The position numbers and the translations under genes are program-made. From assembly GCF_001949145.1 (NCBI RefSeq), contig NW_019091372.1:346117-410116 (forward strand): DNA of 64,000 bases, written 5' to 3'. The notes under the pieces are model-generated. The model saw only the letters and a program-made list of their open reading frames with translations. It was not told the origin of the DNA and did no database searches. This stretch comes from Acanthaster planci (taxonomy: Eukaryota > Echinodermata > Asteroidea > Valvatida > Acanthasteridae). How positions within the stretch are numbered: the first letter of the stretch is position 1; every line of letters begins with the position of its first letter. Below, in pieces: positions 48,028-58,600 of the stretch.

Positions 48028-51000
48028 TTACAATTCTAAATCTCGGCTCCAAAATGCAGAGGGCCTGCCGTTCACGTCTCGTTCCCGTTTGACAAAGGAG
48101 GTGAAGGACGAGATACAGTTACCAATAAAGAAGTCAGCTTGGCCCAGAATCATCAGATCAGTCTCAGCCTGACTGGGATTCAAGTGATGGACAGATACCT
48201 GGCGAGAAACAAAGGACAGGATCCAGACCTTTGACTCTTGAGTGGCATTTAGATGCATGGTAGAGTAAAAAACGTATACACGTACTAACACTCAATGTTT
48301 GATCCCAAAATCAATATGGAGTGAAAACTCTTCCCATATAAAGTAGGATCAATGTTGGGAAACACTTCCAGAAATTGTCTACTCTTCGAATGCTACTTGA
48401 TGCACCAAGAAGTTTTATGATGCAAGCCTATTTTTAGCATACAGGTCTGTCCACCTCGAGCAGAAGCACCCCCTCATCGGTTAAAAAAGCTATCTTGGTT
48501 GTGAGAGTTCATTTTGTTGGTAACAATGCGACCGCAGCGCGTGCACTTCACAGTCGTTTATGAACCAGCGAAGTTCAGTTCTTACCAAATGAGCCTTTGT
48601 TGCTAAGAAAATTGCGCCCTCTCTTGGTCCAGCTCGAGGCTCATAAAGCTTTTACCTCCATCCCTTTTACAGTAATCCACTCTTAATGATATCAAATATT
48701 TGATACAGAGTTCAGCTCTTTGCACAGGTTAACACAAAAAGACTGAAAAAAAAGGAACCCATGACTCCCTGCTTACAAGTGCTGATGTCTTACCAATCCA
48801 TCACTGACACTCTAGCAGGTGCCTTATAGCAAGTGCTTAGCAAGGTGCTAGCCAATTAATGATGTATACTTACCCCTTGAGGATTCAAAAGCTTCTTGAA
48901 GGAATCAGTGTGGGGTTTCCTGTCCGTTGCAATGTACAGATGTTTAGCCTGGACTTTGTTAAATAACTGTGATGTTAAATTTAAAATCTGCTCCAGGCTC
49001 GGTAGACAGAGGTCCTATCAATAAATATGTGAAAAAGTTTAATCGGGAAATAACACAAAGCTTGTGACAGGAACAAAGGTTAATCAACCAATACAGTAAA
49101 CAAGTCTTGTTTATTTTGTCCTGAGAAAATTAGAGAAAAACCTGGGCAACCCACACACAAAAAAATTTCCCACATACTCAATCAATTCACCAGAAAGTCA
49201 AACAGAAAAATATACAAATTGATAGCAGATTGTCAAAGCTGAACTTTAGGTAAGCATAAAATCTGATTTGTGCATTTTAAAACTAATGAAGGCTATCATA
49301 GTTGTACCTTTGTAACAATGGCCCCTGGTGTCTTTTCCAAGCACTGCGGGGATGCCATGAATCTCCCAATGCCATCAGCGTGTTCACAAGCTCTCTCCTT
49401 GAAGAACAGACCAAAATCAGAAATTCAGTTTGTGGAAAAACTTACAACGGAAGAGATGAAGCCAAGATTGTGTCAACATTAACCAGCTGTGGCTAAGAGT
49501 AATACACCAATCTATGAGCAGTGGCTGCAGCCGCTGGGTAATGGCTTCCTGAGACAGACATGTTACCGTCAGCTACTGTCACCTACCCAATCAATGCCGT
49601 TCCTGAGATGGATTCCAACAAACCCTTCATCTTTGAATGTCTTTCGGATGTACTTCCCTGCATCGGCGAAAAAAGCTGGTGACCACTTGAGGTATTTCTG
49701 CAGGTATCGGTTGCCGGCAAGCATGGGATAGCTGCCGGGTGAACCGCGCAATGCCAGGACGGGGTGCTTCTCAGGAGGAAATCTATGAGAGAAAAAAGGA
49801 ACAACTTTCTCCTGGATGTCATGGGAAAAGTAAAGGACTGCTAAAAGATGACTTCTGGTAGTATGGGATGCTAGGAATGAAAGTTGTCTGTTTGCCAACT
49901 TAATAGTGCAGTACTTGTGACTGTCAATTCTCAGAAGAAGTTTCAAGGACGGTGACGCACTTTGCCCTTGTATCACACCACTCGTATTACGACTTGTGAC
50001 TGACAGCAAGTCTAACAGTGCTGGTACACTAATACCCTACTTCAAAGTGTGGACATTCCTTTGTTCTCCTGTGCTTATGGAAACTTGAGAAAATGCTCCT
50101 CTTTCTTCAACGAGGATAGCTCCCTCGAGCTGGATTATTGATGATGATTTCCTGGACTGTTCTTCTTCATTTTTCCACGGATAACCTTGACCCCAAAATG
50201 CCTCTGAAACTGTTTTTCAGAGGGGGAAACATTGTGTGGACGTGTACGAGTCCACACAACGCCATGGCACCCTACATTATGTGGACTTCTTTTGTGCAGA
50301 GGTCCTCACTATGTATGCCATGCCTGCACAGGAGTGTGTGCGTGTATGTATATGGTTCAATCTGTAATCAACAATACGATACATCAATACAATAACTATC
50401 TGCCTATGAACTGACTTAAAAAATCCTCATTAAAAAGTGAAGTGAAGCAAATATACTGGACGGTTTGTAATCCAAAACTAAGCCTTGAGTCAAAATGAGC
50501 ACTCTATCAAAAGTCAAAACAGGTGTCTAAAGCATTTCCTGAATTACTCTGTCGCCCAACTCTTCAGGTGCAGTACCTACTTCAACATTAGATACCCAAA
50601 CTCCAGGCAGAATCCTCAAATTCATAATACGCTTCACGTGCACACGTGTGGAACCGGCCACGTGGTCCGACAGGCCAAATTTCATACTCATAACTTGCAG
50701 TTAATCGTGCCCAAAATGAATATTTCTATCTCCCTTCTGATACAGCTTACTCTGTAACATATGAGCTGTAACCCAAGACATAATGTACACTCACATCATT
50801 AGGCATATCAAAATTCCAACCAAAGTCAGTGGAATTCTTCGAGGAACTTTAGTGAAATGCAAAACGTGCAAGCAAAACACATGATGGCACAACGCCCTCT
50901 AGGGTTATTAAGAAATCTTCGCTTCTGATGTCACCTTCATTAGAACAGATGTGAATGACAGTGCTCACGAATGGCACTTGTTTGGCTTTAACTTTTTTAA

Positions 51001-53659
51001 AATTCCTTTATTCATTCTATGAGGGACAAACTTAAGGTATAATTTTGTGACAAGAGTTCCAGAGAAAGTTTTTAAAAAAAGAAACAAAAAACCCGACATG
51101 AATAAGTCGAACCTGTTACGTTTACCTGGCATGCCACTTCTCTTTCATCTTTTGCAAGCTGCGCTCATCGGATGCGTCAGCAAAGTTGTAAATCTCATAC
51201 TTGATACAGTCATCAAAGTCAACTTTGAAATAATTCCAGAATGAATCAAACGGATTTCCTGAATGAAGGAATGATGAATAATACCATAATCAGTCAAAAG
51301 ACCAGACTCAAGACCAGTCACAAGACCAGTCACAAGACCAGACACCAGATCAGACTCAAGACCAGACTCAAGACCAGTCACAAGACCAGTCACAAGACCA
51401 GTCACAAGACCAGACAAAAGACCAGACTCAAGACAAGACTCAAGACCAGTTGCATCTCGAATTCTGACTGGAGGTCTTCTGCTGGTGTTACAGAGGGGAT
51501 CGTAGCTACAACATGGACTACATGCAATTAAGTAAAATTGAAAACAAATTAAGTAATCTTTTTAGTTCTTTTCATCGGGCCTAAAAAACATTTCAAAGAA
51601 ACAATGGAAAAGCTACACATAATGCAGCTTAACGGCCTTGGCATGCACCACAAATCACGGACAAGGCAAGTCACTAACAATAACAATGAAATTGGTAATG
51701 CCAAATTAACAACAACAATGTGATGTTTTCACAACTAAAGCAACACAGTCAACAAAATCTGAAAAAACTGTTAAGAAATCTCACCGATTTTCATTTCACA
51801 AGGAGTTTCACTCTTCAATGGGAGATGAGCGTAGCCTATGCGCTTGCCAGGGGGCCAGTATTTGGGGGCCAAGTGCTCCATGAAATCTTCCATGAGAATC
51901 GTACGCTGGAACTCCTTAATCGGTTCTGTTTCAAACAGCTGTCCGAAGGATGCGTGTTTCTAATGATACAAAATAATACAAATTTGCAGGTATCCATAAG
52001 AACCTTGTTTCGTTTCTCCTCTGACACCTTAGGTAAATTCTGCCTTTACTGCCTTTTCTGAAAAACCTTCTTGGCTAAAAAACTACAGAAAAAACTTACA
52101 GTCCTCCAGCAATGAAAAGATCAAACACATGCATGACTTGAAACACACAATTGGGGCATCTATTTGATTGTAGAGTCAATTCGAATAATTTACTATTCGA
52201 ATATTCGACCTTCAATTTGATCACATATCCGAATATTCGGTTGCACCAACCGGCAGATTGTTGATGAACAAAATTAATCATATACAAAATCACTTACAGT
52301 TACACACAATTGTACATTATGATCAATATAATAGCTTCTCAAATCTAGGAGTATCTCCAGCCACGATTTAGTAAGATTTAAGAGATGAACAAGACTTCTT
52401 GCACTGTTGAAAATTTCTATTCCTTTAAAATTGTTTAATGAATAATTTACTTCCTTCCTTTTCATGCATTTTGCATTTGAAAATTCAAATTCGATTTGAT
52501 TTGATTCGATTTAGTCAAAATCGATTGTCAAATATTCGACAATCGATCAAATATTCGGTTATTTGGATATTCCACACAGCCTCTATTTGATTGAACTTAC
52601 AAATGTGCGGAATGGTGGTAGAACCAAAGTTCTGTCGAGGGCCTTAGCAAAGGCCATGGCGCCAAGGTAATGTTCCCCTTGGTTACCAAAACGGCCTGCA
52701 AGAAAAAGAATGAAATTGTTGTACAAGGATGACACCTGGGCAAAAAATAATACACCACCACTTTAACAGCAACTAAACACAAACTATATCTACTCTGATG
52801 GTCAGTGGCATACCTGGGTGGAAGGATAGGACATGGGGCATGCCCCCCACTCAAGGCCTACATCCCCTGTGCACCCTGCCCCCTCCCCCCCAGAAATTAG
52901 AGAAGGAAATGGAAAACAAATCTGGTGATAGTCCGGGTCCCCCATGGTTTCTGGTTTCAATCCACTGTTTTACTCTTCACAACAAGGTAGTTCCGATTCC
53001 TAACATGCTCCCCTTCAGGAAATAAGGTACCCGAAGTGTCCCCTGCAAAATGATGTCACGGTTGTACACGGTGCAGGGTCAATGAGAACACAATCCGAGT
53101 GATGTAGGCAAATACAGTCGAACCTCGTTAACAAGAGCACTGTTTTAATACAAAGTTATAACAAGAAAATCTCAGGTCCCAATCCTTTGTTTTCATTCCT
53201 GATATTATGATAATACAAGCATGACAAGGTTCCTGCTAATGACTAGGTTACTGGTATATATAATTTACCGAGTCCGAAAGACCTCTTATTAACGAGGTTC
53301 AGTAAGGCATGTTTGACAACCAAAACAAATCATGCAAGTGATGTCTTACCCATACAGGGACAAAATAAAACATATCCTTTGGGATCCCACTTAAATTCAC
53401 CATCGTCTATGGCAGGAATGGAATCTCCACTGTTCTCCAACATGTCCGACTCCAAGTTGTCGCCTTCATCACAAGGTGTTTCCCCACCTGAACAGGTGTT
53501 TGGGGGATTTTCAGTTTCAAAATTGTCAATGTTAGCATCGGCACGATAGGCGTGCTTGGTTTCCGCATCGACTCCAACAGTCGTGCATGTAAATAAAACT
53601 AAGGGGCCCACACCCACGAGAATCATGAGAATGGTTGCCAGTGTAATCCGACCAGCCAT
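48028..53659 (-). CDS. POFUT1: GDP-fucose protein O-fucosyltransferase 1-like, copy A (8 exons, 436 aa)
   Basis: Exons in coding order: 53659-53350, 52695-52601, 51959-51785, 51258-51126, 49782-49587, 49397-49308, 49014-48874, 48198-48028; phases 1,0,1,2,0,0,0 join to TAG. POFUT1 transfers O-fucose from GDP-fucose to Ser/Thr in EGF repeats in the ER. Visible family blocks: [19 protein letters not shown] at about residues 88-109, [29 protein letters not shown], the substrate-binding HLRNGIDW with the catalytic-type Arg at 298, MASPQC, HLYIATD, and KRERD at 417-421. A hydrophobic leader (residues 1-32) suits ER targeting. An acidic insert with two extra Cys precedes the catalytic domain, making the protein longer than the human enzyme (388). 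The C-terminus is SRDLEL, not a canonical KDEL-like tail. A sister gene lies 2 kb upstream on the same strand. Confidence 0.95.
48452..48662 (+). repeat. Repeat family D, copy 3 (POFUT1-A intron 7)
   Basis: Complete copy: ctcgagcagaagcaccccct, ttggttgtgagagttcattt, cgtttatgaaccagcgaagt, gagcctttgttgctaagaaa, ending ggtccagctcgag. The ctcgagc at the left and gctcgag at the right form short inverted ends. Confidence 0.82.
51290..51490 (-). repeat. Array-bearing repeat family G, copy 3 (POFUT1-A intron 3)
   Basis: A dozen units of 12 bp (agaccagtcaca or agaccagactca) to about 51450, followed by cgaattctgactggaggtct. That piece is the reverse complement of the core of copy 2 (ggcctccagtctgaattc). 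The array begins about 35 bases upstream of exon 4 in the coding direction, next to its acceptor. Confidence 0.78.
53115..53302 (+). mobile_element. Pogo/Tigger-like MITE, copy 2
   Basis: Starts CAGTCGAACCTCGTTAACAA after a TA, and ends TATTAACGAGGTTCAG before TA, an inverted though slightly degraded end. The interior resembles the copy at 29869 (aaggttcctg, ttataacaag). Lies in POFUT1-A intron 1, about 47 bases from the exon 1 donor. Confidence 0.78.
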
Positions 53660-55687
53660 TTGATTAGACAAACTGATGATGTCCAATATTTCGTCCAGAT
53701 CCACTGACATGACCGAACACACACCACAAAGTCACCAGGGGTCACACGTCGAGTGTGACCATAACATGTAACACAGGTGTCACGGTACTAGCTTGAGCCA
53801 CGGCACATGTATAATGTAATGTGGCCTCACACCTACCTGCACGTTGGCAGGCCTGATATGGGCGCGGTGTTCCACCTTCGCATGACCGGTCGACTCGGAC
53901 CTGCTCCATTCATGGAGGATGTGTTTTATTCCTCCGTGTTCCATTCACCTGGTCCCATTTTCTCTCTGACACACGAGGCATTATTAAAGGAAACGAGGTA
54001 CAAGACTACCAAATAATAAACCTCGTTCAGCGTTTTGAAGAATTTTACATTCTGACGGCATACTTTCTGATCCGCAGGGGAAAAAAGTAAAACTGAACTA
54101 CCATGCATCATGAATATGCCTTAATTTTAAAAAGTTACAGAACTCATTGAGGCCGCATCCCAATCTGTTGCCAAGAGCTTAGATCTAGGTCTTCCCTCCA
54201 ATTTACGCGCAGACAATAGACCTAGCCATAGCTCTGGAAGCCCGTTTCACTCAGACAGGCTAGATGCAAATCGGTCAGGGGTACCAGACAAGCAAACCAA
54301 ACACAAACAGAGAAAGATACCACCGTCAATCAAAAATCAGTTTATTTCTGTCATCCTCAGCACGAAAGTATTCCGACGAATTCCGAATCCAACTTTGAAA
54401 CCAATGCACCATCATTTTTACAATTATTAGCACCTAAATTATTGATTCAAAACAAGGAATGAGGGTGTTTAGTTAAAAGCGAGTCGAAATATTTCAAGAC
54501 AAAATAAAAAGGAATGGTGTCAAAGTGAATAAATAAGCAGGAAATGTTGGCTTTACCTACATTGCACAAATCAACAAAGGAAAATCAATAACTTGGCTAT
54601 GTACCAGATACTATCAGTGTTTTACACAAATAGACAGGAGACAGATCAACACCCAACTCAAAACAACTAATTACCTGGATATTTCCTAGCTAGACAAATG
54701 AGACTGTAACTATCACTAAAAATGACTCACCCTGCATAAAACTGTTAAACTCCCCTGAATACAACTTAAAGTACAATATTACAGAGTGTATTCAAGACTT
54801 TGGGCATAAAAAGCTTTCACATCTAGATAAAACTCGTAGAAAACATTTCTTTTGAATATTCCGGTGCATATAACAATTCTGGCATTCAGCTTGTGAAAAA
54901 AAGTGACAATGGGCCCCGCCAATCATGTTTATTCATGGAATCCTAACCTTAAAAATGTTTAAAAAGTACAATGTACAGTCATTTAAAATGGTTTCACTTT
55001 GTTTCAAATTCCAGGGTGTGAGCACCCGCTTAAAATTAGAGCTGGAAACAGCTAGCAAAAAGTTGAATTGGAAAAGGTTCCCATACTTTTGTACAGACCA
55101 GCTGTAAAAAAAGCTGAAACTCAGGGTCAACATCTAAACAAAAAAGCTGAAATCAGCTAAAAAGCTGAATTTTCACACCCCTGTAAATGCATTACATCCA
55201 AAATGTATCACAGTAAGAAACATTACAATTTCTGTATAAAAATATATATCTCCAAAAATACATTTTATGTTGAATTTATAAAAACGTTAAGTACTGCACA
55301 AGGTTAGCAAGTATATGAAATTGAAAACTGAACTATGGTTTTCAACCTCAGATATATCCTGGTTAAATAAAGGTAAATATGCATTCATTTATAGACAAAA
55401 AAATTTCATTGACGGACGCATAAAACTATCATCCTAAAGATTTTTCTGAATACAGCAATGGCAGTGAGTAATTTAGAGTAAATGATACAAGCAAATACTC
55501 CCTCATATGAATGGTGTAAAACATCTCAAACAAACGTTCAGTTTGAAACAAACTGTGATAGTAACAAACACAATGGAAGTAGCCCTAATATGGTTTTACA
55601 AATGTGCCGATCGATTTGTGCTCTCTGATTTGTTTAAAGTTATGGACAAATCAGGGTAGTTGTCACGGTTACACGGTGACAGATCGT
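53660..55687. other. Intergenic region between the two POFUT1 genes
   Basis: About 2 kb: promoter side of copy A and 3' side of copy B. Contains a family C MITE at 54152-54262 and otherwise AT-rich DNA. No exon-like frames. Confidence 0.5.
54152..54262 (+). mobile_element. MITE family C, copy 3
   Basis: Starts ggccgcatcccaatctgttg and has gatctaggtcttccctcc, cgcagacaatagacctagcc and tagctctggaagcccgtttc in the same order as copy 1. The right terminus is diverged (actcagacaggct). Confidence 0.75.
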
Positions 55688-58600
55688 CTATTGAAAGCCT
55701 TTATACTCCTGTCCCCAGAAAATGGAAGGTTTGCCGTTGGCATCTCGTTCCCGCTTCACAAATGAGGTAAATGACGAGGTACAGGTGCCAATGAAGAAAT
55801 CGGCTTGGCCAAGGATCATCAGGTCAACTTGAGGAATGTCTGGATTCAAATGGTGAACCGACACCTTCAACATGAGAGACAAAGGAAATCAGGCATAAGA
55901 CTACTCGGACTCAAACCAGAGAATTCGGACCTACCATTCAAGTGGTATACCATCAAAATTTATCCAGCTGCTAGCTTTGTAAATGGTGGACCAAATCCTA
56001 AAGGTGTTCATTGTATGTTCCAACAAAGTAATAATCTTGTGATGTGAGTTTACCATTACTTAATTGCTCGTAATACGTAGAGCCCCAATGGAAGCCAGTT
56101 TTTAACTGTTTGGGCATACCCTGGGTAAAGAAACGGAATAAATAAGAGAAATAAATAAACCTGAGAGACTGCGCAAAAACATGCTAAAGGACTCGGACTA
56201 GAACAGAGACCACTGAACTACAATTGCCCTGGTCAACCAATGGAAGTTTATGGCTTCCGAACTTTCGGGTGGATCAATACCTAATGTGATCATACAACTA
56301 GGACTCGAACCAGGGACCACTGGATGTTAGTTCCAGGCAGGGCTCTATCAAAATTTATTTGAGTAATGACTGGCATATCCTCTTTAAGGACATCATAGTT
56401 ACAAAACCTGGGGCTACTTACAACTGCAATTTGTTCAGGAATGTATCAAGGCCTTGTTCCAAAGTTTAGTGTCTGGGCAAGGCAGGGTTGGTTTGGGGAG
56501 AGAGTCGTTGAGTGGGGCCAAATGGAACAGATGAGCTACTGCAGCATCACACCGGAGGCCTACCAATGCTTATAGGTCCTGGGAAGGAGGGGGACCGGGG
56601 GCAAAATGGATTTCGAATGGATGTTTGGATATGCCATGGCACTAAACATCTTACTCCCAGAGGGTGAAGCAGCATCCTGAATTCCTGGAGATGAGGATGC
56701 TTGTCAGTTGCGATGAAGAGATGCTTGGCTTTGACGTCCTGAAAGACTTGCAGTGTCAGCTCTAACATATGAGGTATACTAGGGAGGCACAGATCCTGAG
56801 AGTAAAGCAGATTGTAGCCAGTTGGCAAGCTAAAAAATAACTACTTGCATTTCTATGACAAATTTTCACCCAAAAAAAGTGGAATGCTGACAACATGGGA
56901 TAACTTTTTCAACCTCAGAAAGATATGTTTTACATGATGCTGTACCTCCATAAGGTATCTTTCCAATTATCCCATCTTAGAAAGATGTCGCTCTTTGATA
57001 GCTTACTCTGTAGAGAATTCCCAATTCTCTCATTCAGTGGTAACGTTTTGCATAGCATGGCAGGGTTTCCCCTTAGCGGTCGCCCGCTAGCCAAATAAAG
57101 GGCAAGCCCTGCATGGGAACTCAAAATCACAGGGAGTCACTTTCGACTTCTATATGCAGAAATGTTAAGGTTGAAATAACATAATTCACAGATTATGGTC
57201 AAGAAAACAGCAGGGCTTAGGGGTGTGAACCAGTGTCAAAATCTCACTGTTAGCCTACCAAATTGTTCCACTGGTCGATGCTTCAACTAGTTCGTTACCT
57301 TGGTGACAGCTCCAATTTTTTTCTCATGACACTGCGGCGATGCCATCATATACGCTAAAGTGCTAAGGTCTGTTTTACATGCCTTGACCTGTGTAAGTCA
57401 TGACCAATCAATAAAGTAAAAACGGCCAAGATAAAAAGTGGTACATGTTATTTCCTACCATTCCCATAATATGAGGACCCAGTTTTGCACACTGTGCTGC
57501 ATGTGATATTCACTAGAAGAACACACTTCAATTAGTGGGGTGCAGGTGTAATAAAGGCAAACAGCTTGTACACAAGTCTCACAGCGTGTGGTAGTTGAGA
57601 CCTCTCAAGAAGATCACAAGACCCCACAAGCTAATGACCATCGCTAAAACCCCACAACACTGTCACATGAACCCACAGGACTGTCACAAGACCCCACAAG
57701 ACCATGACAGGACCCCACAAGACCATCACAAGACCCAATTAGCAAGACCTCACAAGACCGTCAGACACAAGATCCCACAAGCTAGACCATCACAAGACTA
57801 TCACAAGACCTCACAAGACCATTACAAGAACACAAAAGACTATCACAAGCCTCACAAGACCCCACAAGACCATCACGAGACCATCACATGACCTCACAAG
57901 ATCATCACAAGGCCTCACAAGATCATCACAAGACCCCACAAGACCATCTCAAGATCCCACAAGACCTCACAAGACCATCACAAGACCCCACAAGACCATC
58001 TCAAGATCCCACAAGACCTCACAAGCTTACCATCACAAGACCCCACAAGACCATCAGAAGACCTCAAAAGACCTGAAGACTGTCACAAAACCCCACTGGA
58101 CCATCACAAGATCACTTCAAGACCATCACAAGACCAATCTGAATTCAAGCCACAAGCTATTCAAATGACTGCAACAAACGTATTCCTTTGTCATTGTTCA
58201 CCCTGCTACTTGTGACTTGTTTTATGCTCTAGTCATCAGTCTGAACCACAATAGTGACGTCTCGGGACAAATTCTTGAAGCTACATGTACTAATTTGCAC
58301 ACATGCCTGATAGTTTTTTTATTAAACCACATTTTGACATAACTTGAAAGAGAGGCTCGGAATTTTGCTTTAATTAAAGTCTGGTGTCATCTCATTCAAC
58401 AAATTAGAATTCTAGAAACAGATTCAGAAACAAGACTGAAAGTGACCTTGTAAATAAGGTCGGCTGGTCAAAGGTCAGGCCTCAATTGACATCTGCAAAT
58501 ATACTGAGCCAGTTTCTCACCCAATCCTCTCCATTTCTCAAGTGAATAGCCACCCAGATGTCTTTGCCAAAGGTCTCAGAAATGTAGACCTGGGCCACAG

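Noticed and set aside
56280-56345. tRNA-like T-arm (reverse strand ggttcgagtcc)
   Set aside because: Only a box B-like motif is present; no cloverleaf or A box, and similar ggactcg motifs recur nearby, so at most a decayed SINE fragment.
57595-58076. CRISPR-like direct repeats
   Set aside because: Units are contiguous and variable with no unique spacers; this is a eukaryotic intronic minisatellite.
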